Shown here piece after piece: positions 53,270 to 62,054 of a DNA stretch of 64,000 nucleotides (positions within the stretch are counted from its first letter, which is position 1; each line of letters begins with the position of its first letter). Position numbers and translations under genes: made by a program. The stretch spans positions 1,178,001 to 1,242,000 of the forward strand of contig OY969782.1 of NCBI GenBank assembly GCA_963703045.1, read 5' to 3'. Source of the stretch: Miltoncostaea sp963703045 (GTDB lineage: Bacteria; Actinomycetota; Thermoleophilia; Miltoncostaeales; Miltoncostaeaceae). Under the pieces are notes generated by a model. The model was not told where the DNA came from and did not search any database. It worked only from the letters and a program-made list of their open reading frames with translations.

Positions 53270-54832
53270 GTGAGCACCGAGGAGAGACGCGAGCGCCTGC
53301 GCGCGCTGCGCGACGAGGCGACGCACGCCGGCTCCGAGGCGGCCGTCGAGCGTCAGCACGCCCGCGGCAAGCTGACCGCGCGGGAGCGGGTCGACCTGCT
53401 GCTCGACCCGGGCAGCTTCGTCGAGCTCGACATGTTCACGCGCCACCGCGCGCACGGCTTCGGCCTCGAGGACACGCGGCCCTGGGGCGACGGCGTGGTC
53501 ACCGGCCACGGCACCATCGACGGCCGGCGGGTCTTCCTGTTCAGCCAGGACTTCACGGTGTTCGGCGGCAGCCTCGGAGAGGTCTTCGCCGAGAAGATCG
53601 TGAAGGTCATGGACCTCGCGGTGAAGATGGGCTGCCCGCTGATCGGCATCAACGACTCGGGCGGGGCGCGCATCCAGGAGGGCGTGGTCAGCCTGGGCGG
53701 ATACGCCGACATCTTCTTCCGCAACGTCCGCGCCAGCGGCGTGATCCCCCAGATCTCGGTCGTGATGGGCCCGTGCGCGGGCGGCGCGGTCTACAGCCCG
53801 GCGATCACCGACTTCATCTTCATGGTGCGCGAGACGAGCCACATGTTCATCACCGGCCCGGAGGTCATCAAGACCGTCACGGGCGAGGACGTGACCATGG
53901 AGGAGCTCGGCGGCGCCCAGAGCCACGCCACCCGCTCCGGCGTCGCGCACTTCGCCGCCGACTCGGAGCAGGACTGCCTCGAGATGGTGCGGGAGCTCTT
54001 CTCGTACCTCCCCCAGAACAACCTCGACCCGGCGCCGTACCGGGCGACGGCCGACCCGCGCGACCGCGCGGAGCCCGAGCTCGCGACGATCGTGCCCGAC
54101 GCGGCGTCGAAGCCGTACGACATGACCCGGGTGATCGAGCTCGTCGTCGACGACGGCGACTTCTTCGAGGTCGCGCCGCTCAACGCGCCCAACATCGTCA
54201 TCGGCTACGCGCGCCTCGACGGCCACGTCGTCGGCGTGGTGGGCAACCAGCCGAAGGCGCTCGCCGGCGTGCTGGACATCGACGCCTCGATCAAGGCCGC
54301 GCGCTTCGTGCGGTTCTGCGACGCGTTCAACATCCCGCTCGTGACCCTCGTGGACGTCCCCGGATTCCTGCCCGGGACGACCCAGGAGTTCGGCGGCATC
54401 ATCCTGCACGGCGCCAAGCTGCTGTACGCCTACGCCGAGGCCACCGTGCCCAAGCTGACCGTGATCACCCGCAAGGCGTACGGCGGCGCCTACGACGTGA
54501 TGTCGAGCAAGCACGTCGGCGGCGACTTCAACGCCGCGTGGCCCACCGCCGAGATCGCGGTGATGGGGGCCGAGGGCGCCGTGAACATCATCTTCCGGCG
54601 CGAGCTGGGAGAGGCCGAGCGCGACGGCGGCGATGTCGCCGCACGGCGGGCCGAGCTGATCGCCGACTACACCGAGCGCTTCGCCAACCCGTACATCGCG
54701 GCCGAGCGCGGCTACGTGGACGACGTCATCGCCCCCGAGGAGACCCGCGCCTGGCTGATCGGCGCGCTCGAGACCTCGCTGACCAAGCGCGAGCTGCGCC
54801 CGCGGCGCAAGCACGGGAACATCCCCCTGTGA
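53270..54832 (+). CDS. acyl-CoA (propionyl/acetyl-CoA) carboxylase beta (carboxyltransferase) subunit
   Basis: 520 residues, crotonase-fold carboxyltransferase that moves CO2 from biotin to acetyl- or propionyl-CoA. N-domain: RQHARGKLTARERVDLLLDPGSF, FSQDFTVFGGSLGEVFAEKI, GINDSGGARIQEGV, GPCAGGAVYSPAITDF; C-domain: VVGVVGNQPKALAGVLDIDAS, LVDVPGFLPGTTQEFGG, ITRKAYGGAYDVMSSKH. It matches actinobacterial AccD5/PccB. GTG 53270 lies in a run of CAC-GTG without a clear ribosome-binding site. First gene of a beta-epsilon-alpha operon. Confidence 0.93.
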   Translation: MSTEERRERLRALRDEATHAGSEAAVERQHARGKLTARERVDLLLDPGSFVELDMFTRHRAHGFGLEDTRPWGDGVVTGHGTIDGRRVFLFSQDFTVFGGSLGEVFAEKIVKVMDLAVKMGCPLIGINDSGGARIQEGVVSLGGYADIFFRNVRASGVIPQISVVMGPCAGGAVYSPAITDFIFMVRETSHMFITGPEVIKTVTGEDVTMEELGGAQSHATRSGVAHFAADSEQDCLEMVRELFSYLPQNNLDPAPYRATADPRDRAEPELATIVPDAASKPYDMTRVIELVVDDGDFFEVAPLNAPNIVIGYARLDGHVVGVVGNQPKALAGVLDIDASIKAARFVRFCDAFNIPLVTLVDVPGFLPGTTQEFGGIILHGAKLLYAYAEATVPKLTVITRKAYGGAYDVMSSKHVGGDFNAAWPTAEIAVMGAEGAVNIIFRRELGEAERDGGDVAARRAELIADYTERFANPYIAAERGYVDDVIAPEETRAWLIGALETSLTKRELRPRRKHGNIPL

Positions 54833-55083
54833 GCGGCGGGGGATGGACCGGGTACGCACCGCGCACGAGCCCGCTGCGGGTCACCGCCGGCGGCACCCCC
54901 TCGCGGCTGCAGCTCGCCGCGCTCGGCGCGGCGCTCACGGCGCTCGTCGAGTCGGAGGCCTCCGCCCCCGCCGATCCGGTGCCGCCGGCCTACCGGTCGC
55001 GCTGGCGGCGCGCCGGGCTGGTCGAGTCGAGCGAGGTGCCGCTGCACGTGAAGGACGCCGGACCACCCTGGGGGGGCCACTAG
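54829..55083 (+). CDS. small AccE/PccE-type epsilon subunit-like protein
   Basis: 84 residues. GTG 54829 overlaps the beta-gene stop, and its own stop (55081-55083) abuts the alpha-gene ATG 55084. The sequence LRVTAGGTPSRLQLAALGAALTALVESE, then YRSRWRRAGLVES, matches the loose pattern of actinobacterial epsilon subunits (a basic region with a VxxG-xP-T-x-E/LAAL core). Epsilon proteins stabilise carboxylase complexes. Identification rests on position plus the short pattern, so it is moderately sure. Confidence 0.65.
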   Translation: MSGGGWTGYAPRTSPLRVTAGGTPSRLQLAALGAALTALVESEASAPADPVPPAYRSRWRRAGLVESSEVPLHVKDAGPPWGGH

Positions 55084-56865
55084 ATGTTCGCGAAGGTCCT
55101 CGTCGCCAACCGGGGCGAGATCGCCATCCGCGTGTTCCGGACGCTGCGCGAGATGGGCATCGCGACGGTCGCCGTCTACAGCGAGGTCGACCGCGACGCG
55201 CTCTTCGTGGGACACGCCGACGAGGCGTACCTCCTCGGTCCCGGCCCGGCGACCGAGAGCTACCTCAACGTGCCGCGCATCCTCGAGGTCGCGCGGGAGG
55301 CCGGCGCCGACGCGGTGCATCCCGGCTACGGCTTCCTCGCCGAGAACGCCGGCTTCGCCCGCGCGCTGGCCGAGGCGGGCATCACCTGGATCGGGCCGCC
55401 GCCCGACGCGATCGACGCGATGGGGTCCAAGACCGGCGCCCGGGCGCTGATGGACGCCGCGGGCGTGCCCATCGTGCCGGGTGTGACCGAGCCGGTCGCC
55501 GACGTCGAGGCCGCCCGGCCGATCGCCGAGCAGATCGGCTACCCCGTCGCGGTGAAGGCCGCGGCCGGCGGCGGGGGCAAGGGCTTCCGCGTCGCCCCGA
55601 CGGCCGCCGACCTGGACGACGCCTTCGCGGGGGCCCGCCGCGAGGGCGAGCGCTTCTTCGCCGACGGGACGGTCTACCTCGAGCGCTACCTCCCCCACCC
55701 GCGCCACGTCGAGATCCAGATCTTCGCCGACGCGCACGGCGACTGCATCTGGCTGGGCGAGCGCGACTGCTCGGTGCAGCGGCGGCACCAGAAGCTCATC
55801 GAGGAGACGCCGAGCCCGGTCGTCTCGGACGACCTGCGCCGGCGCATGGGCGAGGCGTCGGTCACGGCGGCGCGGGCCGTCGGCTACACCGGGGCGGGCA
55901 CCCTCGAGTACCTGGTCTCGGGCGAGGAGTTCTTCTTCCTCGAGATGAACACCCGCATCCAGGTCGAGCACACCGTCACCGAGGCCGTCACGGGGCTCGA
56001 CCTCGTGCGCGAGCAGGTGCGCGTGGCGGCGGGCGAGCCGCTCTCGATCTCCCAGGATCAGGTGCGCCCGCGCGGGCACGCGATCGAGTGCCGCATCAAC
56101 GCCGAGGACGCCGCTGCCGCGTTCATGCCGTCGCCGGCGCGCATCACCGCCTACCGCGAGCCCTCGGGCCCCGGCGTGCGGGTCGACTCGGGCGTGCGCG
56201 CCGGGTCGGACATCCCCGAGATCTACGACCCGATGGTCGCCAAGCTGATCGTGTGGGACGTCGACCGCGACACGGCCCGTCGCCGCATGATCCGGGCGCT
56301 CGACGAGTTCGTGGTCGAGGGCCCCGCCACCCTGATCCCCTTCCATCGCGCGCTCATGCGGGACGAGGAGTTCATCGCCGGCGGCGCCTGCCACGACCTG
56401 CTCGCGCGCATGTCCGAGCGGCCCACGCCGATCCCGGGCGCCGAGGCGCCCGTCCCGGCGACCGACGCCGCCGGGGCCGACGCCGCCCCCGAGCCCGCCG
56501 CGACGACCGAGCGGCACTTCACCGCCGAGGTCGACGGCCGGCGCTTCGAGATCGCCCTGCGCTACGACGCGCCGGCGGACGGCGCCGGAGCGCCGGCGCG
56601 AAAGCGCCCGCGGGCCGCGAAGGCCGCGTCGGGCGGCGCGGGCGGGGGCGCTCCCAACGAGGTCGTCACCCCGATGCAGGGCACGGTGCTGCGGGTGCTG
56701 GTGGAGGCCGGTCAGGCGATCGAGGCCGGGGCCGTGGTCGCCATCGTCGAGGCGATGAAGATGGAGAACGAGGTCACCGCCCGCCAGGCCGGGACCGTCC
56801 GTGAGCTGCGCGTCGCCGAGGGCCGGGCGGTCGTCGTGGGAGAGGTCATCGCGATCGTCGAATGA
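55084..56865 (+). CDS. acyl-CoA carboxylase alpha subunit (biotin carboxylase + biotin carrier)
   Basis: 593 residues, AccA3-like. Biotin carboxylase: KVLVANRGEIAIRVFR, HPGYGFLAENAGFA, ATP-grasp loop AAAGGGGKGFRV, EMNTRIQVEHTVTEAVTG, RGHAIECRINAED. A linker leads to the biotinyl domain with VVTPMQGTVLRVLVEAG and the biotin-attachment site VEAMKMENEVT. Together with the beta and epsilon genes it makes a complete acyl-CoA carboxylase, probably feeding fatty acid or polyketide precursor synthesis or propionyl-CoA assimilation. Confidence 0.95.
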   Translation: MFAKVLVANRGEIAIRVFRTLREMGIATVAVYSEVDRDALFVGHADEAYLLGPGPATESYLNVPRILEVAREAGADAVHPGYGFLAENAGFARALAEAGITWIGPPPDAIDAMGSKTGARALMDAAGVPIVPGVTEPVADVEAARPIAEQIGYPVAVKAAAGGGGKGFRVAPTAADLDDAFAGARREGERFFADGTVYLERYLPHPRHVEIQIFADAHGDCIWLGERDCSVQRRHQKLIEETPSPVVSDDLRRRMGEASVTAARAVGYTGAGTLEYLVSGEEFFFLEMNTRIQVEHTVTEAVTGLDLVREQVRVAAGEPLSISQDQVRPRGHAIECRINAEDAAAAFMPSPARITAYREPSGPGVRVDSGVRAGSDIPEIYDPMVAKLIVWDVDRDTARRRMIRALDEFVVEGPATLIPFHRALMRDEEFIAGGACHDLLARMSERPTPIPGAEAPVPATDAAGADAAPEPAATTERHFTAEVDGRRFEIALRYDAPADGAGAPARKRPRAAKAASGGAGGGAPNEVVTPMQGTVLRVLVEAGQAIEAGAVVAIVEAMKMENEVTARQAGTVRELRVAEGRAVVVGEVIAIVE

Positions 56866-56954
56866 GGCTCCGCCAGGACGCCGCACGGGGGTGTGAGCCG
56901 TTGGTCTAGTGCGGGTCTGGACGTTGGGGGGGCTCGCCGGAGCGGGGGCTGATC

Positions 56955-56960
56955 TAGCCT
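56955..56960 (+). promoter_or_regulatory. -10 element TAGCCT, leaderless start of gtrA-like gene
   Basis: TAGCCT is followed by 8 bases and then ATG 56969, with no Shine-Dalgarno. Confidence 0.45.
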
Positions 56961-56968
56961 CCTGAGCA

Positions 56969-57442
56969 ATGACACCCCCACCCGCATCCACGTACTCCGC
57001 CGCCACGGTGCTGGCGCACGACACCCTCGAGGCACCGCTCTCACGGCGCCTCCGTTGGAACGCCCACCGGGTCCAGGCGGTCCGCTTCGTCCGCTTCGCG
57101 ATCGTCGGCAGCCTCGCCTCGATCGTCTACCTCTCCCTCTTCGCCATCCTCCTCACGCTCGGCGTGCACTACCTGCTCGCGGGCGCGATCGGATACCTGA
57201 CGGCCATCGCGACGAACTTCTCGATCAACCGCGAGTGGACGTTCGAGCGCGGCGTGCGGCGCATCCACCACCAGGCGATGGCGTTCCTCGCCGTCCAGCT
57301 CGGCATCGGCGCGATCAACCTCACCCTGCTGCACGTGATGGTGGTCGCCGGCATCCGGCCGATCATCCTCGCCCAGCTCATGGCCGCGGCCGCGCTGGTG
57401 CCGGTCAACTTCCTCGCCAGCCAGCGCTGGGGCTTCCGCTAG
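56969..57442 (+). CDS. GtrA-family membrane protein
   Basis: 157 residues, four helices: FVRFAIVGSLASIVYLSLFA, LLTLGVHYLLAGAIGYLTAI, AFLAVQLGIGAINLTLLHVM, and IILAQLMAAAALVPVNFLA. The ATNFSINREWTF turn and FLASQRWGFR end are GtrA signatures. Members help move lipid-linked sugars across the membrane for cell-envelope glycan decoration. No glycosyltransferase is next to it here. ATG 56969 is supported by the TAGCCT box. A bulged hairpin (GGGACACCCCTG facing CAGGGGTCCC, about 57491-57526) follows the gene. Confidence 0.85.
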   Translation: MTPPPASTYSAATVLAHDTLEAPLSRRLRWNAHRVQAVRFVRFAIVGSLASIVYLSLFAILLTLGVHYLLAGAIGYLTAIATNFSINREWTFERGVRRIHHQAMAFLAVQLGIGAINLTLLHVMVVAGIRPIILAQLMAAAALVPVNFLASQRWGFR

Positions 57443-57551
57443 CCCCCGGTCTCGCGGGGCGCACCGCGCCCCGCCGCCCCATCCGGTGCCGGGACACCCC
57501 TGATGAGCGCATCCCAGGGGTCCCGGGCGCCGGCCGCGCCGCATGAACGGG

Positions 57552-57581
57552 TTGGCGCGGGTGGGCGGCCTGCTCTAGGGT
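57552..57581 (+). promoter_or_regulatory. promoter TTGGCG - 18 bp - TAGGGT
   Basis: TTGGCG (57552-57557) and TAGGGT (57576-57581) with an 18-bp spacer, upstream of the secreted lyase-like gene, giving a leader of about 70 bases. Confidence 0.4.
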
Positions 57582-57660
57582 CCGCCCGTCCGTCACCGGT
57601 CATCCCTCCGTGCCACACGGCCTCGCCGTGGGAGCGGGCGACCACGACACGAGGATCCAC

Positions 57661-59145
57661 GTGCCCACGCCCCTCGCCGGGGGACGTCCGCGTCCCCGTG
57701 CGGCCATGCGCCGCCTCCCCCTCTGCGCCGCCGCGCTCGTGCTGAGCGCCGCGCTCGCCGGCGCCGCGACCGCCGCCCCCTCGTTCCGCCTGACGCGGTC
57801 CGCCGTCAACCTGCCGATCGGGCAGGGCGGCCTCGGCGCCTGGTCGCCGGTGACCGCCCGCGCGGGCGCCGTCGTCGCGGTCGACCCCGACGGGACGCGT
57901 CCCGACGTGCTGCGCCTGACCGACCGGCAGGGCCTCGCCGGGTACGTCGCGGTGACCACGTCGCTGACCCCTCAGACGATCGTCACGGTGCGCGCCCGCG
58001 CCGCCCTGCAGCGCCAGCACCTGCGGCGCACGAAGGTGCGCTCGCTGGTCGCGGTGACCGGCCGGGACGGCAGCAGCTACCAGGCCGGCGTGGTGAGGTC
58101 GGCGTCCGGCGTGCTGCGGTGGGCCATCTGGACCAAGGGGCCGGGCGGGCGCATCTCGGGCCTGCGGGACGGCGGCCGCGCGCGGCTGCGCGAGTTCCAC
58201 GACATCCGGCTGACCACCCGCTGGGGAGCGGCGAAGGCGCGGGCGAGCCTCGCCATCGACGGCACGACCGTCGCGCGCACCCCCCGCCAGAGGCGCGCAT
58301 CGGCCGCCACCCGCGTGATCGTCGGCCTCGGCAGGGTCTCGAAGAGGACCGAGACCGGAGCCATGCTCGTCCGCTCCGTCCGGGTGACGAGCGCCGCCCC
58401 GGTGGGCGTCGCCCGCGTGCCGGCCCCGGCGCCCGCGATCACGCCGCCCGGACCGGGGGCCGCCGCGGCGGCACTGCCCGGCCGCGAGATCTTCCGCGGC
58501 GATTTCGAGACGGGCTCGCTCGGACAGTGGAACGGACTGCAGCGGGTCGCCACCGACCGCATCTCGGTCGTGGGGTCGCCGGCGCGCGATGGCCGCTACG
58601 CCGCGCGCTTCGAGGTGCGCGACGGCGACAACCCGATCGGCTACGGCGACCGAGCCGAGCTGCAGTCCTCGACCGGCGAGTCCGAGGGCGACGAGCGCTG
58701 GTACTCGTGGAGCACCATGTTCGCCGCCGACTTCCCGCGCTCGTCGGCGTGGCAGGTGGTCTCGCAGTGGCACGCGAACGCCGACGGATCGCCGCCCCTC
58801 GCGTTCTACGCCGAGAACGACGACCTCGTGTTGACCGCCAACCGCATGGCGGGCCCGGGATCCCCGCTGGGCGCCGTGCGCCTGTGGCGCGGCCCGCTGC
58901 GCCGCGGGACGTGGAACGACATCCGCATGCACGTCAAGTGGTCGGGCTCGGACTCGGTCGGCTTCGTCGAGCTGTGGATCGACGGTGTGCCCCAGAAGCT
59001 CGACGACGGCACCACGCGGCGCGCGGTGCGCACCCTCTACCCGGGCGTCGGCGCCTACTTCAAGCAGGGCCTCTACCGCCAGAGCGGAGTCGGCGGCACC
59101 GGCGTGCTGTTCCACGACGGCCTGCGCGTCAGCGCGGTCGGCTGA
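57661..59145 (+). CDS. secreted polysaccharide lyase-like protein (heparin-lyase-I/PL20 fold), two LamG-like halves
   Basis: About 494 residues. Signal peptide RRLPLCAAALVLSAALAGAATA near residues 17-38 from GTG 57661 (which has GAGGA five bases upstream; ATG 57706 is an alternative). The N-terminal half is a beta-sandwich with no clear enzyme motif. The C-terminal half (about 280-494) has the polysaccharide-lyase pattern: IFRGDFETGSLGQWNG, RYAARFEVRDGDNP, DRAELQSS, ERWYSWSTMFA, QWHANADGSPPLAFY, RGTWNDIRMHVKWSG, VELWIDGVPQK, and GAYFKQGLYRQ, which carries catalytic-type Tyr/Lys/His. Substrate unknown. A second gene repeats this half. Confidence 0.75.
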   Translation: MPTPLAGGRPRPRAAMRRLPLCAAALVLSAALAGAATAAPSFRLTRSAVNLPIGQGGLGAWSPVTARAGAVVAVDPDGTRPDVLRLTDRQGLAGYVAVTTSLTPQTIVTVRARAALQRQHLRRTKVRSLVAVTGRDGSSYQAGVVRSASGVLRWAIWTKGPGGRISGLRDGGRARLREFHDIRLTTRWGAAKARASLAIDGTTVARTPRQRRASAATRVIVGLGRVSKRTETGAMLVRSVRVTSAAPVGVARVPAPAPAITPPGPGAAAAALPGREIFRGDFETGSLGQWNGLQRVATDRISVVGSPARDGRYAARFEVRDGDNPIGYGDRAELQSSTGESEGDERWYSWSTMFAADFPRSSAWQVVSQWHANADGSPPLAFYAENDDLVLTANRMAGPGSPLGAVRLWRGPLRRGTWNDIRMHVKWSGSDSVGFVELWIDGVPQKLDDGTTRRAVRTLYPGVGAYFKQGLYRQSGVGGTGVLFHDGLRVSAVG

Positions 59146-59170
59146 CCACCCGGCGATCGAGCGAGCGGGC

Positions 59171-59938
59171 GTGAGGCGACGCAGGGCCTTCGGGGCCATC
59201 GCCCTCGCGGGCGCCGCCCTCGGCATGGCCGCCGTCCCGGCCGGCGGCGTGGCGGCCGCGTCGCTGGAGATCCCGGGGCGCGTGCTGGCGCGGGGGGACT
59301 TCGAGACCGGCGACCTCGGCCAGTGGGCGGGGGTCGCGCGCGTGCGGCCCGGCAGCGTGCGCCTCGTGCGCGACCCGGTGCGCGAAGGCCGCTACGCGGC
59401 GCGCTTCGAGGTGCGCTCGGGGGACAACCCGATCGGCTTCGGCGACCGGGCGCAGATCCAGATCGGCACCCGCGAGCGCGAGGGTCAGACGCGCTGGTAC
59501 TCGTGGAGCACGCGCGTCTCGGCCACCTTCCCCCGCTACGAGAGCTTCCAGGTGCTCGCCCAGTGGCACGCCGAGGCCGACGGCTCGCCCCCGCTCGGCC
59601 TGTTCGCGGTCGGGGACCGGCTCGTGCTGCGCGCCCACCGGCACGCGGCGCCGGGGGCGCTCCTCTCGGTGGAGGACATCTGGAGCGGCTCCCTGCGCCG
59701 CGGCCACTGGCGCGACCTGAGACTGCGCGTGCGCTGGTCGGGCAGCGACGCCCGGGGGTGGGTCGAGCTGTGGGTGGACGGCACGCGCCGCCGCTTCGAC
59801 GACGGCTCGACGCGCCGCCGCATCCGCACCATGTACCCCGGCTACGGCAACTACTTCACGATGGGCTACTACCGCCGGAGCGGCCTCGCGCGGCCCGGCG
59901 TGGTCTACCACGACGGGTTCCGCATGAGCGGCGGCTGA
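59171..59938 (+). CDS. secreted polysaccharide lyase-like protein 2
   Basis: 255 residues. The signal peptide (RRRRAFGAIALAGAALGMAAV) leads directly into one lyase-like domain equal to the C-terminal half of the preceding protein: LARGDFETGDLGQWAG, RYAARFEVRSGDNP, ERE-GQTRWYSWSTRVSA, QWHAEADGSPPLGLF, RRGHWRDLRLRVRWSG, VELWVDGTRRR, and GNYFTMGYYRR. So the N-terminal half of the first protein is an addition. GTG 59171, 25 bp after the previous stop. The two products probably share a substrate outside the cell. Confidence 0.75.
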   Translation: MRRRRAFGAIALAGAALGMAAVPAGGVAAASLEIPGRVLARGDFETGDLGQWAGVARVRPGSVRLVRDPVREGRYAARFEVRSGDNPIGFGDRAQIQIGTREREGQTRWYSWSTRVSATFPRYESFQVLAQWHAEADGSPPLGLFAVGDRLVLRAHRHAAPGALLSVEDIWSGSLRRGHWRDLRLRVRWSGSDARGWVELWVDGTRRRFDDGSTRRRIRTMYPGYGNYFTMGYYRRSGLARPGVVYHDGFRMSGG

Positions 59939-60084
59939 CCGGCCCCGCGGAACCCCGGCGATACGGGCGCCCGCGCCCTCGCTTATCATCGCCTCGCCGC
60001 GTCCGACCGGATGATGCGCGCGGCCATACGACTTCGGGCCGCCCCGAACCGGCGGGGCCGCGACCGGCGAGGGATGGAGAACGC

Positions 60085-61959
60085 GTGAGCAAGGGCCGAG
60101 GCACGACGATGCGGACCACGAGGCTCGGGCGCGCGTGCGCCGGGGGGATCGGCGTCAGCGCCCTGCTGGCGGTGGCGGCGACCCCCGCGGTCGCCATCTC
60201 GGGGACGGAGCCCATCCGCGCCTTCGCGGGGAGCGGGCAGGCCATCTCGTCGGGTGACGGGGGCCCCGCCACGGCGGCGGGCGTGCGCAGCCCGATCGGC
60301 ATCGCGGTGACCGCGGACGGCAGCGTGCTGATCCCCGCGCCGGACGACAACCGGGTGCGCATCGTGAGCCCGGCCGGCATCATCACCACCTTCGCGGGCT
60401 CCGGGGTGACGGGCTTCTCGGGCGACGGCGGACCGGCCACGGCGGCCCAGCTCAACGGCGTGGTCGACGCCGTCGCGGACGCGTCGGGCAACGTCTACCT
60501 CGCCGACCGCGCCAACCACCGCATCCGTCGCGTGGCGCCGAACGGCATCATCACGACGATCGCGGGCAACGGCATCAACGGCTTCTCCGGCGACGGGGGC
60601 CCCGCCACCTCGGCCGCGCTCAACAACCCGGTCGGCGTCGCCGTCGACGGGGCGGGCAACGTCTACGTCGCCGACGAGCAGAACCGCCGCGTCCGGCGGA
60701 TCGCCCCGGACGGCATCATCACGACGTACGCGGGCAACGGCGCACTCGGGTCCGGCGGCGACGGCGGCCCCGCCACCGCGGCCTCGATCGAGCGGCCCAT
60801 CGACGTGCGGACCGACGCGCTCGGCAACCTCTTCGTGGCCGACAACGCCGCCAACCGCATCCGGCGGATCGCACCCGACGGCATCATCAGCACGATCGCC
60901 GGCAGCGGCCAGCCGGGCGCGACCGGGGACGGGGGACCCGCGACGGCGGCTCGTCTCGCCTCGCCGATCGAGGTCACCCCGGACGCCTTCGGCAACGTCT
61001 ACATCGCCGACTCGGCCAACAACCGGGTGCGCCGCGTCAACGCGGCGGGGATCATCGAGACCGTGGCCGGCACCGGCGTGGCCGGCTCGACCGGCGACGG
61101 CGGGCCCGCCCTCTCGGCCCGCCTCAACGGGCCGAGCGGCGTCGGGCTCAACGCCGGCGGCGACCTCTACATCGCGGAGCGGACGGGCAACCGGGTCCGC
61201 GTGGTCCGCAACCCCGAGGGACCGCAGGCCGTCCCGGTGGGATCGGCACGGTGCGCCGACGTGCCGGCCCGCCCCGCACCCCGGCCGCCCAGCGGCCGGG
61301 TCGAGCTCTCGGCCGGCCAGCTGCTCATCAACCAGCGCATCTCCCAGGCCGCGGTGCGGCGCGTCAACGGCGTGCAGGCGTGGCTCGACGCGCGACTGGC
61401 CACCGACGACATCTGCGGAGGGGCCTTCGTGCCGCAGAGCTTCGGCGCGGGCATCACCGTGGGCGCGACCAGCACACCCACGCCCGAGGCCTCGCTACCC
61501 GCGAAGCCGCGGCCGGTCGTGACGAAGGCCGGTCGCCGCGGCTCGGCGGCGGGCGTGAAGCTCGAGGCGGGCCAGCTGCTCATCAGCCAGCGCATCTCGC
61601 AGGCGGCCGTGCGCCGCGCGAACGCCCTCACCAAGCGTCTCGACGCGGGGCTCACCGGCGGTGACCTGCGGCCCGGCGCCGTCACCCGCGCGAAGATCGC
61701 CCAGGGGCTGACGGTGACCTCGGCCGCCGCCGTGCCGACCGCCGCACCCTCACGGACGGTGGTCGCCCCCGCCGCCGGCGGGCGCGGAGTGGCGGTGACG
61801 CTCTCGGCCGGGCAGATCCTGATCAACCAGCGCATCGCCCAGGCCGCGGTGCGCCGCAGCAACGCCCTGGTCGACCGCCTGCGCGCCGGGTTCGACGCCC
61901 GTGACTTCGTGCCCGGCACGATCACGTTCGCGACGCTGGCGGCCTCGGCCCGCCCGTAG
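60085..61959 (+). CDS. secreted NHL-repeat protein with three C-terminal QLLINQRIxQAAVRR modules
   Basis: 624 residues. GTG 60085 has GGAG five bases upstream. A signal peptide (LGRACAGGIGVSALLAVAATPAVA) precedes six NHL-type repeats of about 55 residues, each reading like GDGGPATAA...N(P/G)xGVAVDxxGNVYVAD...NRxRRIAPDGIITTxAG, which should make a beta-propeller. The last 230 residues hold three modules with AGQLLINQRISQAAVRR at about residues 410, 495 and 575, separated by 65-70 residues of variable linker. I know no named domain for this module. It may bind sugar or protein outside the cell. Confidence 0.82.
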   Translation: MSKGRGTTMRTTRLGRACAGGIGVSALLAVAATPAVAISGTEPIRAFAGSGQAISSGDGGPATAAGVRSPIGIAVTADGSVLIPAPDDNRVRIVSPAGIITTFAGSGVTGFSGDGGPATAAQLNGVVDAVADASGNVYLADRANHRIRRVAPNGIITTIAGNGINGFSGDGGPATSAALNNPVGVAVDGAGNVYVADEQNRRVRRIAPDGIITTYAGNGALGSGGDGGPATAASIERPIDVRTDALGNLFVADNAANRIRRIAPDGIISTIAGSGQPGATGDGGPATAARLASPIEVTPDAFGNVYIADSANNRVRRVNAAGIIETVAGTGVAGSTGDGGPALSARLNGPSGVGLNAGGDLYIAERTGNRVRVVRNPEGPQAVPVGSARCADVPARPAPRPPSGRVELSAGQLLINQRISQAAVRRVNGVQAWLDARLATDDICGGAFVPQSFGAGITVGATSTPTPEASLPAKPRPVVTKAGRRGSAAGVKLEAGQLLISQRISQAAVRRANALTKRLDAGLTGGDLRPGAVTRAKIAQGLTVTSAAAVPTAAPSRTVVAPAAGGRGVAVTLSAGQILINQRIAQAAVRRSNALVDRLRAGFDARDFVPGTITFATLAASARP

Positions 61960-61972
61960 CGCCCCCGGAGGG

Positions 61973-62014
61973 GGAGGGTTCCGCCGCGTTCACTAGGATG
62001 CGGCGGGACCCTCC
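61973..62014 (+). promoter_or_regulatory. 15-bp hairpin in front of sucC, -10-like TAGGAT in its loop
   Basis: GGAGGGTTCCGCCGC (61973-61987) and GCGGCGGGACCCTCC (62000-62014) pair over 15 positions with one G-U. The 12-base loop contains TAGGAT (61994-61999). It can end the NHL gene transcript, or form an operator over a sucCD promoter. Confidence 0.5.
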
Positions 62015-62054
62015 TCAGCCGAGGGTCGTTCTGTGAGCGGACAAGGGGCCGGGG

